A stretch of 58,550 nt of DNA from contig JAHDDO010000026.1 of assembly GCA_020629315.1 (NCBI GenBank), positions 1-58,550 on the forward strand. Direction: 5' to 3'. The translations under genes were made by a program, and so were the position numbers. Below, piece after piece: positions 43,517 through 53,059 of the stretch; position 1 is the first letter of the stretch; each line of letters begins with the position of its first letter. The notes below the pieces were generated by a model. The model worked only from the letters and a program-made list of their open reading frames with translations, did no database searches and was not told the origin of the DNA. Source of the stretch: Saprospiraceae bacterium (GTDB taxonomy: Bacteria; Bacteroidota; Bacteroidia; Chitinophagales; Saprospiraceae).

Positions 43517-44734
43517 ATGAAAACAGCTATTCAATATCCATCCATACCTCAGCCAATTACTATGAAGAATAATGATACAGTGCCAACTAAAGACCCTTAT
43601 GGTGAACAAGGGAAAAGGGACCGAATCCAATTTTTAGAAGAAAAAACGAATGGGACTTTTCCATTTGTTAGCGGGGTATACGAACATATTGAAGCAGATC
43701 AGGTTAAGGGAAATATTGAAAACTTGATTGGTTTTGCTCAAATCCCCATTGGTATTGCAGGGCCTTTAATCGTCAGAGGACAATTTGCAGAAGGCACTTT
43801 CTATGTACCATTAGCCACGACAGAAGGTGCCCTCGTAGCTTCTTACAGCAGAGGTAGTAAAGCCGCTAGTTTGGCGGGCGGTATTCAGTCTATTTGTATT
43901 GACGAAGGGGTTCAACGAAGTCCTATTTTCAAATTCAAGAATATCTCAGATCTACTCCAATTTAAAAAATGGTTACATCAGCAAGAATCTATATTTCATG
44001 CCATCACCCAGCAACGTAGTAATTACGCTAAATTTAAACAAATGACCACCTTCGTGGAAGGTAATAATCTAAATGTCGTTTTAGAATTTGAAACAGGCGA
44101 TGCCGCTGGACAAAACATGGTCACTTTCTGCAGTTACGATATTTGCCAATATATTTTAGAAAATGCACCAGTACAACCAGCCAAATGGTATATCGAAAGT
44201 AATTTCTCTGGTGATAAAAAAGCCAATTACAAATCCTTCCAACATGTGCGTGGTAAAAAAGTGGTTTCAGAAATTGAACTATCAAAAGACATAGTGCAAC
44301 GGGTACTAAAAGCAGATGCAGCAAAGATTGAAGACTATTGGAAGACCTCAACGGTATCTCAAGTCCAATTAGGCAGCATCGGCGCACAAGGTCATATCGC
44401 AAATGGTCTCACTGCCCTTTTTATAGCTTGTGGTCAGGATGTGGCTTGTATATCGGAAGCTAGTATTGGTGTGTCAAGGTTAGAAGCGTCACCTGAAGGT
44501 CATTTGTATGCCTCTCTGACTTTGCCAAATCTAATAGTAGGCACCGTAGGTGGTGGCACCGGCTTACCTACACAAAAAGAATGTTTAGAAATGCTGGATT
44601 GCTACGGCGCTGGTAAATCACAGAAATTTGCAGAGATAGCATCTGCCATAGCACTGGCTGGCGAATTATCCATTGCCGCCGCTATTTCTTGTGATCATTT
44701 TGTCTCTGCACACGAAAAATTAGGTCGTAAATAA
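43517..44734 (+). CDS. Hydroxymethylglutaryl-CoA reductase, class I type
   Basis: This 405-residue reductase converts HMG-CoA to mevalonate with NADPH, the committed step of the mevalonate pathway. Catalytic residues are visible: Glu103 in ATTEGALVAS, the Lys in FSGDKKANY, the Asp in FETGDAAGQNM and a C-terminal His at about 399. The NADPH motif GTVGGGTGLPTQ is also present. The class I form lacks the membrane domain of eukaryotes, as expected in bacteria. Its stop codon overlaps the next start (TAATG). The gene heads a tightly coupled run whose other members handle prenyl groups and lipids. Confidence 0.92.
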   Translation: MKTAIQYPSIPQPITMKNNDTVPTKDPYGEQGKRDRIQFLEEKTNGTFPFVSGVYEHIEADQVKGNIENLIGFAQIPIGIAGPLIVRGQFAEGTFYVPLATTEGALVASYSRGSKAASLAGGIQSICIDEGVQRSPIFKFKNISDLLQFKKWLHQQESIFHAITQQRSNYAKFKQMTTFVEGNNLNVVLEFETGDAAGQNMVTFCSYDICQYILENAPVQPAKWYIESNFSGDKKANYKSFQHVRGKKVVSEIELSKDIVQRVLKADAAKIEDYWKTSTVSQVQLGSIGAQGHIANGLTALFIACGQDVACISEASIGVSRLEASPEGHLYASLTLPNLIVGTVGGGTGLPTQKECLEMLDCYGAGKSQKFAEIASAIALAGELSIAAAISCDHFVSAHEKLGRK

Positions 44735-45663
44735 TGAAATCATCGGCCTCCATATTATCTAGACTTTGGATCTATCAAAAGGAACGATTTCCCATTTTTG
44801 GTCATGGTCCTTTGATTTTGATTTTTACTTTTTCGGCTATTTCCTATTCTAGATTAAGTAGAGGAGCTGATGGGTTTATTTCTTGGACTGATTTTTTAAT
44901 TGGCTTCTACACCAGTTTCAGCTTATTTCTATTGCTTCGGATTTTGGATGAATTTAAAGATCAAGAAGAAGACGCCTTATATAGATCTCACTTACCTGTC
45001 CCTCGAGGACTAGTCAGCCTTTCAGAGTTACGAATATTGGGTATCATTGTTTTTCTAATTCAATGTAGTCTTATTGTAATTTTCCAAGCTTCTATGCTAG
45101 TCATGTACCTAGCTGTACTAGCTTGGCTATTCTTGATGAGCAAAGAATTTTTTGCACCAGCATTCATGAAGAAAAGACTAATCCTATATGCCATATCGCA
45201 TATGTTAATTATTCCATTTGTAGATCTTTACATAAGCGGTTTAGATTGGAAACTAGAAGGGCATCACCTACATTTTGGATTGATTCTATTCTTTATTATT
45301 TCGTTTTTCAATGGCCTAGTTTTAGAAATAGGTAGAAAAATAAAAGAACCTGAAGATGAATCGGTAGGCGTGAAAACCTATTCTGCTTTACTGGGTCCAA
45401 ATAAGGCTGTTGCGCTTTGGATATTTTGCCTATGTGTAACGGCAGGCGTAGCCATATATGCCATACTTTATGCTAGTTTAGCTACTTGGTCCATTATCAT
45501 CATTATTTCTGCTTTTGTTCTATGTGCTTTTTCTGCGTTTGTATTCCTTAAAAATCAGAATACTAAGAACTCAAAGCGCTTGGAAATAGTCTCAGGCGTA
45601 TGGACCCTTCTTATGTATGCAACTATTGGTGGATTACCAGGATTATTGGCATATTTACTATGA
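44734..45663 (+). CDS. UbiA family prenyltransferase
   Basis: This 309-residue membrane protein has about eight helices. The first Asp-rich motif is RILDEFKDQEEDALYR (about residues 69-84) and the second includes GRKIKEPEDESVGVKTY, the usual UbiA pair for Mg-diphosphate binding. UbiA enzymes attach a prenyl chain to an aromatic, heme, sugar or glycerol-phosphate acceptor. The acceptor is not known here. Neighbours suggest a lipid rather than a quinone. It overlaps both adjacent genes by one to four bases. Confidence 0.85.
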   Translation: MKSSASILSRLWIYQKERFPIFGHGPLILIFTFSAISYSRLSRGADGFISWTDFLIGFYTSFSLFLLLRILDEFKDQEEDALYRSHLPVPRGLVSLSELRILGIIVFLIQCSLIVIFQASMLVMYLAVLAWLFLMSKEFFAPAFMKKRLILYAISHMLIIPFVDLYISGLDWKLEGHHLHFGLILFFIISFFNGLVLEIGRKIKEPEDESVGVKTYSALLGPNKAVALWIFCLCVTAGVAIYAILYASLATWSIIIIISAFVLCAFSAFVFLKNQNTKNSKRLEIVSGVWTLLMYATIGGLPGLLAYLL

Positions 45664-48200
45664 TCACATTGGACAAAAATATAGGTGGTAAAGCAGCAAA
45701 TCTTGTTAGATTAAGAGACCATGGATATAATGTCCCTTCGTTCACTGTGATGGATAGCGATTATTTATCAAAGAAGCTTCATCCACCTTCTTCAGATATT
45801 CGATCTGCTATTAATAAAGTACACTTTTCTGAGGCTGAGATTGCCCGATTCTTACCCAAAGGCCATGTAGAAGGGTCTTTTTTTGCTGTACGATCTTCAG
45901 GTGGTGATGAGGATGGAACGGATGCCTCATTTGCCGGTCAATTTGAAACTAAACTATTCGTCTCTAAGGAAACGCTAGTAAGTGCTATCAAAGAAGTCTG
46001 GCTTTCTGGCTACTCTGACCGCGTTCAAAAATACCGAGAGATGAATCAACTAGATGCATCGCCTCAATTTTCTATTATCATCCAATTAATGATACCAGCA
46101 ACGAGTGCAGGTGTAGCCTTCACTGCCAATCCAGTTACTCAGGACCCGGAAGAATATTGTATTTCGTCGGTTTGGGGTGTTGGAGATGGTTTGGTCGATG
46201 GGAGTTTAGATGCTGATAACTTTTATGTCCGTGAGGGAATCATCAGACATGAAATAGCAACCAAATCATTTATTCATAACTATACTGATGAAGGGTTCCA
46301 AAAAAGGACATTGGACCACAAAAAAAAGAATATAGCCAGTCTTAGCGACACCCAAATTTTAAAACTGGCGGATACCTTAAACGAAATTCAAAAAATGTAT
46401 GGGGCGCCACAAGATGTGGAATTTGCGTTTGTGAATACAGAACTATATATACTCCAATCCAGACCCATCAGTTCTATGAATATCGATTTGAGCGCTAAGA
46501 TTGTTTGGGATAACAGCAATATCATTGAATCATATCCTGGCGTAAGCTCTCCCCTCACCTTTTCATTCATTAAAGAAATGTACGAGAAAGTGTACGTACA
46601 ATTTGCCGAACTTATGGGCGTATCTCCAAAAGATATTAGCAATAATATTGGCGTGTATGAAAATATGCTTGGTCATTTAAGAGGTCGAGTATACTACAAC
46701 CTTAAAAGTTGGTATCAAGCATTAGCCATGTTGCCGGGATATACCTTGAATGCTGGATTTATGGAAACCATGATGGGTGTAAAAAGCTCTTTTGAATTAG
46801 ATGAACGGTTCAAGAGTTCGCGAATCAAAGCCATATCCAGACTTGGCATCAGCATCACCAAAATGTTGACCGCATTTATAGGTTTGGGTCGCCAAAGAAA
46901 ATCGTTTTTAAAGAAAGTAGATACGACCATTCAGCAATACAAGAAAATGGATTTTGATGCGATGGAACCAGAGGCATTAGAAAGAGCCTATTCTCAATTT
47001 GAGCAATTATTGACTAAGGAATGGAAGGCCCCTTTAATAAATGATTTCTTTGCCATGATTTTTTTCGGCTTATTCAAAAAACATGTCGAAACTATTGCGC
47101 CTGAAAATCATGAGCAACTGATTAATCAGCTCTTAATTGGAAGTGACGACATTGTATCCGTTCTTCCCATGCGGCACAGTATTGATATTGCTAACCGTAT
47201 ACTTGAAGATCCTGAAGCCATTCAACTATTTTCTGGAGAAGCTAATCAAGTTTGGTCCAAGCTTAAAAATGGTGCATTACCATCTATTTATTCCTCTATT
47301 TGTGCCTACTTGGATCGTTTTGGTGAACGCTGCTTGGCTGAATTAAAGCTAGAAACCATTAGTTATACGCAGGATCCTAGTCGCTTTATAAAGATTTTGC
47401 AAGGCTATATAAAGGAGCCTCAATTCCTTCGAAAGAATGATTCAGGTTCCGATCATCAATTGCGAAACGAAGCTGAAAAAGAATATACATCGCTTACGAA
47501 GAAAGGGCTATTGTCTAGGTTTAAAAGTACCTTCTTACTTCGCCAAGCGAGAGACTTGGTTAGTAATCGAGAAAATTTGCGATTCGAGCGCACCCGAGGA
47601 TTTGGGATCGTACGTCAGCTATTTTCCTCTATGGGCCGAGCGTTCGCATCCAGAAACTGGATCGTCAATGAGCGCGATATTTTTTACTTGACCAAAGAAG
47701 AAATATTCGAAGCGATCAAGCTAAAAGGCAGCGTAGATCTTACATCTACAATTGATACTCGAAAGGAAGAATATAAAGCCTTTGAGGAAGAGAGCTTGCC
47801 TGAGCGAATCACCAGTTATGGTAATCTTGACGAAACGGTAGAAAGACTTCGCCATACAAAAATTGAATTCAAGGAAGGAGATCTAAAAGGGATTCCTTGC
47901 TGCCCAGGCATTGTGGAATCAGAAGTTATGGTAATTTCTTCGCCTGATCAAGTGGAAGGCTTAGATGGCAAGATCATGGTAACCACCGCCACCGATCCAG
48001 GGTGGGTCTCTTTATTTCCTACCGCTTCCGGCATTTTAGTGGAACGAGGGAGTCTCTTAAGCCATTCGGCTATTGTGGCGCGAGAATTGGGCATTCCATG
48101 CATAGTCAGTATTAGCCACATTACCCAGCAATTAAAATCGGGCGATGTAGTTATAATGAATGGCGCTACTGGCGTTATAGAAAAAAAATCGAATGGCTAA
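45660..48200 (+). CDS. PEP-synthase/rifampin-phosphotransferase-like dikinase
   Basis: From the coupled ATG at 45660 the protein has 846 residues. The N-terminal third is a pyruvate-phosphate-dikinase ATP-grasp domain (NIGGKAANLVRL, FFAVRSSGGDEDGTDASFAG, QSRPI). The C-terminal swivelling phosphohistidine domain carries SLLSHSAIVARELGIP with His at about 802. Between them is a long helical domain. The PEP/pyruvate-binding barrel of true PEP synthase is missing. This is the layout of rifampin phosphotransferase, which moves the beta-phosphate of ATP to a hydroxyl. A small-molecule or prenol hydroxyl could be the target here; that is inference. The open frame extends to 45600 but only within the UbiA gene. 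Confidence 0.82.
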   Translation: MITLDKNIGGKAANLVRLRDHGYNVPSFTVMDSDYLSKKLHPPSSDIRSAINKVHFSEAEIARFLPKGHVEGSFFAVRSSGGDEDGTDASFAGQFETKLFVSKETLVSAIKEVWLSGYSDRVQKYREMNQLDASPQFSIIIQLMIPATSAGVAFTANPVTQDPEEYCISSVWGVGDGLVDGSLDADNFYVREGIIRHEIATKSFIHNYTDEGFQKRTLDHKKKNIASLSDTQILKLADTLNEIQKMYGAPQDVEFAFVNTELYILQSRPISSMNIDLSAKIVWDNSNIIESYPGVSSPLTFSFIKEMYEKVYVQFAELMGVSPKDISNNIGVYENMLGHLRGRVYYNLKSWYQALAMLPGYTLNAGFMETMMGVKSSFELDERFKSSRIKAISRLGISITKMLTAFIGLGRQRKSFLKKVDTTIQQYKKMDFDAMEPEALERAYSQFEQLLTKEWKAPLINDFFAMIFFGLFKKHVETIAPENHEQLINQLLIGSDDIVSVLPMRHSIDIANRILEDPEAIQLFSGEANQVWSKLKNGALPSIYSSICAYLDRFGERCLAELKLETISYTQDPSRFIKILQGYIKEPQFLRKNDSGSDHQLRNEAEKEYTSLTKKGLLSRFKSTFLLRQARDLVSNRENLRFERTRGFGIVRQLFSSMGRAFASRNWIVNERDIFYLTKEEIFEAIKLKGSVDLTSTIDTRKEEYKAFEEESLPERITSYGNLDETVERLRHTKIEFKEGDLKGIPCCPGIVESEVMVISSPDQVEGLDGKIMVTTATDPGWVSLFPTASGILVERGSLLSHSAIVARELGIPCIVSISHITQQLKSGDVVIMNGATGVIEKKSNG

Positions 48201-49281
48201 AAAGCAGCATTTAGATAATGTAAACTTTAATTTAATTCGATATTCCAATGTATGGGAGGATGCGAATATTCTGGGTAAAGGACTTGATATCCAACCAGAT
48301 AGCAATGTGTTAAGCATCGCTTCTGCTGGCGATAATGCCTTAGCTCTTTTATACTACAAACCTAAAAGAGTGATTGCTGTAGACCTAAACAAGGTACAAC
48401 TTTGGTTGACTGAATTGAAGTTAAAAGCCGTTCAGCATCTACCGCTAGCTCAAACTGAAATTTTGTTAGGCTATGTACCTGGGGATGTGCATGCTATCTA
48501 TCATTCGATAAAGGATAGCTTAAGTGAGGAAGCAAAGATCTACTGGGATGACTTTATGGCACGGAATGAAAGCAGTGTTTTGGATGCCGGCAAGTTCGAA
48601 AGATATCTGCGCGGATTTGCGAATAAGATCCTACCTTATATTCATTCCAGTTCGGCTGTGGAAGAGCTATTCAGACCAAAGTCTGCCGCGGAACAACGTC
48701 AATATTATAATAAGAAATGGCACAGCTTACGATGGTCATTCTTTTTCAGGATTTTTTTTAGCAAACGGGTGATGGGCTTATTTGGTAGAGATCCTGCTTT
48801 TCTAAAAGAAGTTGAAAAAAGAGTGGGCTTGTCCATTATGAAAAGAGCCGCCCAGCATATGAAGACGGTAGAGGCCCAAAGCAATCCTATCTTGCGTTAT
48901 TGTTTGACCGGTTCATTTGGGGATGCTCGGCCTTTCTTTTTACAAACAGATACATACCCCATCATTCAATCACAAATAGAAAGGCTTCACTTATTTGAAG
49001 GTTATGCGCAAGATGCAGCAAAGAAGTTCGGAAAATTTGACCGTTTCAATCTTTCCAATATTTTTGAGTATATGGATAAGAAGACCTTCGAACATACCGC
49101 TAAGAATCTGATCGAAATTGGAGAATCAGGTGCTATCTATGCGTATTGGAACTTGTTGGTACATAGGGTTATGTCAGAATCGTTTCCAACCATTTTGCGT
49201 TCCGATCCTTTAGGCGCAGCATTAAAAAAAGAAGATCAAGGCTTTTTTTACCAACGCTTTCAAATAGACTGCCACCGATGA
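48193..49281 (+). CDS. BtaA-like (DUF3419) aminocarboxypropyl transferase
   Basis: The 362-residue protein matches DUF3419/BtaA by its N-terminal NFNLIRYSNVWEDANIL and the nucleotide-type loop SIASAGDNALALL with VIAVDLNKVQLWL (about residues 42-70). BtaA moves the 3-amino-3-carboxypropyl group of S-adenosylmethionine to diacylglycerol, forming the homoserine ether of betaine lipids. The methyltransferase BtaB is not in the cluster, so the product may stay unmethylated or be modified otherwise. It overlaps the dikinase gene by eight bases and the next gene by four. Confidence 0.8.
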   Translation: MAKKQHLDNVNFNLIRYSNVWEDANILGKGLDIQPDSNVLSIASAGDNALALLYYKPKRVIAVDLNKVQLWLTELKLKAVQHLPLAQTEILLGYVPGDVHAIYHSIKDSLSEEAKIYWDDFMARNESSVLDAGKFERYLRGFANKILPYIHSSSAVEELFRPKSAAEQRQYYNKKWHSLRWSFFFRIFFSKRVMGLFGRDPAFLKEVEKRVGLSIMKRAAQHMKTVEAQSNPILRYCLTGSFGDARPFFLQTDTYPIIQSQIERLHLFEGYAQDAAKKFGKFDRFNLSNIFEYMDKKTFEHTAKNLIEIGESGAIYAYWNLLVHRVMSESFPTILRSDPLGAALKKEDQGFFYQRFQIDCHR

Positions 49282-49931
49282 ATATTGTAATGATGCTTAG
49301 TTATTGCTTGGTCTATCTAGTCTTTTTTGGGATAGCCGAAGTATTGTTTAGGCGGTTCAATGTAAATGCTGAACATACACGAAAATTTGTGCATGTTTTC
49401 ACGGGTATAGTCGCATTGAGTTTCCCTTTTTATTTAGAGCAGACTATAGAGGTTGTAGGGCTTTGTGTGTTATTTTTTGTAATGCTAATTTTCATTAAAA
49501 AATACAATATTCTGCCATCGATAATGCAAGTGGATCGTCGAACCTATGGCAGTCTTTTTTTCCCATTAGCAGTTGGAAGCTGTTTTTATATGTTCAAGCA
49601 GCATGATATACTTGCATTCTACATGATTCCAGTGGCCATTTTAACCATTTCTGATCCACTAGCCAGTATTGTTGGGCAAGCCTTAGGAAAGGGCCCCTAT
49701 CAAGTTTTTGGCAATAAAAAGACGCTTAGTGGGTCTGCTGCTTTTCTTCTTTCTGCGATCCTTATCTGTTTATTGATAAATGGGCTGTTTTCAGACATAT
49801 CTATTCCCATCATGACTTTGATTGTGCTGAGCGTTTTTGCTACTTTGGCTGAATCGGTTTCTGTCAGCGGCACCGATAATCTATCCATACCTTTTATCAG
49901 TCTAGCCATTCTCTATTTATCCATGCAATAA
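49278..49931 (+). CDS. Phytol/dolichol kinase-like CTP-dependent protein
   Basis: This 217-residue membrane protein of the phosphatidate cytidylyltransferase/dolichol kinase family has about seven helices. It shows the typical HTRKFVHVFTGIVAL motif near residues 34-48 and a ISDPLASIVGQALGKG segment followed by KKTLSGSAAF. Relatives in plants and bacteria phosphorylate phytol or polyprenols with CTP. Phosphorylation of a prenol or lipid alcohol fits the cluster. It overlaps the BtaA-like gene by an ATGA junction. Confidence 0.78.
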   Translation: MNIVMMLSYCLVYLVFFGIAEVLFRRFNVNAEHTRKFVHVFTGIVALSFPFYLEQTIEVVGLCVLFFVMLIFIKKYNILPSIMQVDRRTYGSLFFPLAVGSCFYMFKQHDILAFYMIPVAILTISDPLASIVGQALGKGPYQVFGNKKTLSGSAAFLLSAILICLLINGLFSDISIPIMTLIVLSVFATLAESVSVSGTDNLSIPFISLAILYLSMQ

Positions 49932-49933
49932 GT

Positions 49934-50917
49934 ATGTATTGTAAGCTATATACCATAGATACATTAGATGAGTGGAAATCCATTTACATCGAAGGCATCC
50001 CTTCTGTTGATAATTATAACAACGAATGGGCAGATACTGGATTTGTTGTTTTTAGCGGAGACCTGCCCTTGGCAAAATGGTTAGCTTATAAAAATCCATA
50101 TCATACGATCGAATCTCAAGTATACATTGCGTTAGGGTATTTTGCCAGTGTGTATGAAGAATCCGTAATGCAATGTCTTTTTGAGTGTACAAAAGACCAC
50201 TACAAACCACAAAATATAGCCGGTTTTATAGGGCCTATGAATGGCTCTACTTGGTACTCATACCGCTTTAAGCTTACAGGTAATGATCCTGCGTTCTTCT
50301 TGGAACCACAACATCCCAAGTATTATCCTATGCTATGGAGTCAAGCCGGATTTAAGCCCAATTGGCACTATGTGAGTGCAAAAGATATTGATGTGCAAGC
50401 CTATGTCGAAATGGGCGCACATCGAGTAGCTGCATTGCGATCAGAAAATGTATCCATCGAAATGGCATCATTAGATGAATGGGATAACTTGATTACTGAC
50501 ATTGCGGAAGTAAGTTTGAAAGCGTTCAAGAATAATCAATGGTATAGTCCGATATCTATAGATAGGTTTACCACTTTAATGGCCCCAATGAAAGCTATTT
50601 TAAAGAACGGACAGTTATGGCTTGCTAAACAAGATGATCGACTATTGGCCTACTTTTTTGCTATTCCAGATTTGCTTGATCAGCGTGGGAAAACCATGAT
50701 AGTAAAGACTATTGCCCGCGATCCTGGGTGTAGTATCTCAGGTATGCCTTCGGCTATGGCCTATTGTTTTATGGCCCAATGTTATTCCTTGGGTATAGAA
50801 AAGGTTATACACGCACTTATGTTCCAGGATAATACCTCAAGGTTTATTTCTGAAAAATTCAGTTTACAAACACAAAGCGAATACGCCCTCTATGAGTGGA
50901 GATATCCAATGACTTAA
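49934..50917 (+). CDS. GNAT-like acyltransferase, substrate unknown
   Basis: This 327-residue soluble protein has two halves. A conserved FIGPMNGSTWYSYRF motif (about 96-110) and the later strand-helix pattern recall tandem GNAT domains, but the acetyl-CoA loop is weak. Relatives in lipid and secondary-metabolite clusters are annotated only as acyltransferase-like. N-acylation of the amino group made by the BtaA-like enzyme would be a logical step, by analogy to OlsB in ornithine lipid synthesis. That is inference. The gene starts two bases after the kinase stop. Confidence 0.6.
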   Translation: MYCKLYTIDTLDEWKSIYIEGIPSVDNYNNEWADTGFVVFSGDLPLAKWLAYKNPYHTIESQVYIALGYFASVYEESVMQCLFECTKDHYKPQNIAGFIGPMNGSTWYSYRFKLTGNDPAFFLEPQHPKYYPMLWSQAGFKPNWHYVSAKDIDVQAYVEMGAHRVAALRSENVSIEMASLDEWDNLITDIAEVSLKAFKNNQWYSPISIDRFTTLMAPMKAILKNGQLWLAKQDDRLLAYFFAIPDLLDQRGKTMIVKTIARDPGCSISGMPSAMAYCFMAQCYSLGIEKVIHALMFQDNTSRFISEKFSLQTQSEYALYEWRYPMT

Positions 50918-50927
50918 ATTATGTGCT

Positions 50928-51491
50928 ATGAAAATCAATGTATTTAGAATCAGTTTTGGTTTTGCTTGTTTTATCATGATCGGTTTATTTATTTTCAGTC
51001 CTTTTCGAAGATCAGGTTCTGGGACCCTTACACTTACTGGTCAAACTGAAATTGAAAAGCCATGCTCTAGGGTGTATGCTTATTTAGGTAATTCAAACAA
51101 TGCATCACATTGGTCATCCTATGTAGACCACATAAAACCTTTAAATCCAAGGGAGTTTGTAGATGGTCAAAAAGGGTCACTGCGTCGCTGTTTCAAAGAG
51201 GCAAACGAAACAGGATTTACTTGGGATGAAGAAATTTTAGAAACACGTCAAAACAACTATCGTAAACTATCTTGTTTTAACTATAAGGAATTAGGGTTTA
51301 AAGCACCTAACATGGTAACAGAACAGATCTTTACGCCTGATAATGGGCGTTGCACACTTAGCTTTACCTTACAAAATAATGAAGCTATTAGTCTTTGGGA
51401 TCGTATAAAAATGAAGTATGGCGCCTATGTTGTACAGTCGATCTTCCAAACAAACCTTTCCCGAATCAAGCAAATAGTGGAAGCTTCATGA
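50928..51491 (+). CDS. SRPBCC (START/cyclase-like) protein
   Basis: This 187-residue protein has an N-terminal membrane helix (about 7-25), then an SRPBCC hydrophobic-pocket fold recognised by EIEKPCSRVYAYLGN and the closing long helix. The superfamily binds lipids, sterols and polyketides or acts as a cyclase. The membrane anchor suggests lipid binding at the bilayer. Its stop overlaps the next start (ATGA). Confidence 0.75.
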   Translation: MKINVFRISFGFACFIMIGLFIFSPFRRSGSGTLTLTGQTEIEKPCSRVYAYLGNSNNASHWSSYVDHIKPLNPREFVDGQKGSLRRCFKEANETGFTWDEEILETRQNNYRKLSCFNYKELGFKAPNMVTEQIFTPDNGRCTLSFTLQNNEAISLWDRIKMKYGAYVVQSIFQTNLSRIKQIVEAS

Positions 51492-52993
51492 ACTATAATG
51501 TAAGCGCCTTATTTTTTCAAGCTGCTCAGCAATATCCTGATAATATAGCCATCATGGATAGCAAAGAGACCATAAGCTATCAAGATTTAGCTGTTTCTGT
51601 CCAGCGATGCATCTACAAGCTAGAAAAAGCAGGCATTAAAAAAGGGGACAAAGTATTAGTCTTTATACCGATGAGTGTAGCCCTTTATAGTAATGTACTG
51701 GCCATATTTAGTTTAGGTGCTATCGCTGTATTTGTTGACGATTGGGCTAGTATACAGCGATTACGTCAATGTTGTGAACGAGTGGAGCTAAGTGCCATGA
51801 TTGCACCCCGATGGATACTCTTACTAAGTAGATGTATACCCGGTCTTGCCCGAATTACCCATCGGATAATCCCTCATACATCGGTACAAAAAACTGGAGA
51901 GGCCATTGGACTACATACTGATGAAAGTGCACTCATCACTTTTACTACAGGCAGTACAGGTATTCCTAAAGCGGCTGATAGAACCCACCTCTTTTTACGA
52001 ACCCAATTCGAAATACTGCGTGACAAGATAAATCAAGGACCTGGGGATATTAGTATGGTAACCTTGCCTATCGTTTTACTATGTAATCTAGCTACGGGTG
52101 CCAGTTCCATTATACCTTCGTTTTCGTCAAAAAAACCTGAGAAAACAGACTTTGAAAGCATAAAGAAACAGCTTAAACAGCAAGCAGTCGACACCTTACT
52201 ATGCAGTCCTGCATTTGTTATAAGGGTAGCTGATCAATGCCTTGAAACTATGTCCTACCCTCGCCGAATAATTACGGGTGGGGCTCCTGTCTTCCCAAGT
52301 CAAGCAAAGCATATCAAAGGGACCTTCCCCGCTGCATCATTAGACATAGTCTACGGAAGTACGGAAGCCGAACCCATAAGTATGATTAGCGCCGAAGAGC
52401 TCGAGAAAGAAAAGGATAGAATAGCTCATTTAGGTTTACCTGTAGGTACCATAGACCCTAAAACACAATTGAAGGTTGTACAAATTATCGACGGTATCAT
52501 CAAAGCAGAGCATCTAGATGATTTATCCTGTGATGAAGGTGAACTAGGCGAAATTATAGTAGCTGGGGATCATGTATTAAAACGCTATTACAATAGTCCT
52601 AAAGCGTTTTCAGAAAATAAAATACAAACAAAAGATACGATCTGGCATCGCACCGGCGATTCGGGTCGACGCATAGGAAATCGACTGTATTTGACTGGCA
52701 GATGCCAACAAATCTTTGAATGGGAAGGGAAACAATATTCGCCTTTCATATTAGAAAATGTGTTACAGGAATATAAAGAGATCGAGATGGGTACTTTTAT
52801 AATTTTGGATGATAGCTTGTATTGTGTTTTAGAATTAAACGATAAGGATCAAGAAATCCCTCCCAGTATTAGCTCTATTGTCCCAGGTGCCCAAATACTC
52901 TCCGTATCTAAAATTCCACGCGATCCACGACACCATAGCAAAATTGATTATGATGCACTCAACAAAGCGATAAAAGCTAGGAAAAATTTATAA
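51488..52993 (+). CDS. AMP-binding (acyl-adenylate forming) ligase
   Basis: From the coupled ATG at 51488 the enzyme has 501 residues. It shows the P-loop TFTTGSTGIPKA, the YGSTEAEP motif and the HRTGDSGRR hinge region of adenylate-forming enzymes. The final catalytic Lys may be the one in HHSKIDYDAL. The overall pattern recalls OleC-type enzymes and long-chain acyl-CoA ligases. It likely activates a fatty acid for the acyltransferase of this cluster. A longer open frame from 51395 lies inside the SRPBCC gene and is rejected. It ends the cluster; the next gene is convergent. Confidence 0.88.
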   Translation: MNYNVSALFFQAAQQYPDNIAIMDSKETISYQDLAVSVQRCIYKLEKAGIKKGDKVLVFIPMSVALYSNVLAIFSLGAIAVFVDDWASIQRLRQCCERVELSAMIAPRWILLLSRCIPGLARITHRIIPHTSVQKTGEAIGLHTDESALITFTTGSTGIPKAADRTHLFLRTQFEILRDKINQGPGDISMVTLPIVLLCNLATGASSIIPSFSSKKPEKTDFESIKKQLKQQAVDTLLCSPAFVIRVADQCLETMSYPRRIITGGAPVFPSQAKHIKGTFPAASLDIVYGSTEAEPISMISAEELEKEKDRIAHLGLPVGTIDPKTQLKVVQIIDGIIKAEHLDDLSCDEGELGEIIVAGDHVLKRYYNSPKAFSENKIQTKDTIWHRTGDSGRRIGNRLYLTGRCQQIFEWEGKQYSPFILENVLQEYKEIEMGTFIILDDSLYCVLELNDKDQEIPPSISSIVPGAQILSVSKIPRDPRHHSKIDYDALNKAIKARKNL

Positions 52994-53059
52994 CATATTA
53001 CATATTAATGTAATGTGTTTGTTTTGAATACATCCCGTATTTAGTTGGGCTATTTACCA

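Noticed and set aside
45600..45659. N-terminal extension of the dikinase
   Set aside because: It lies inside the UbiA gene; the ATG in the ATGA junction gives the expected family start.
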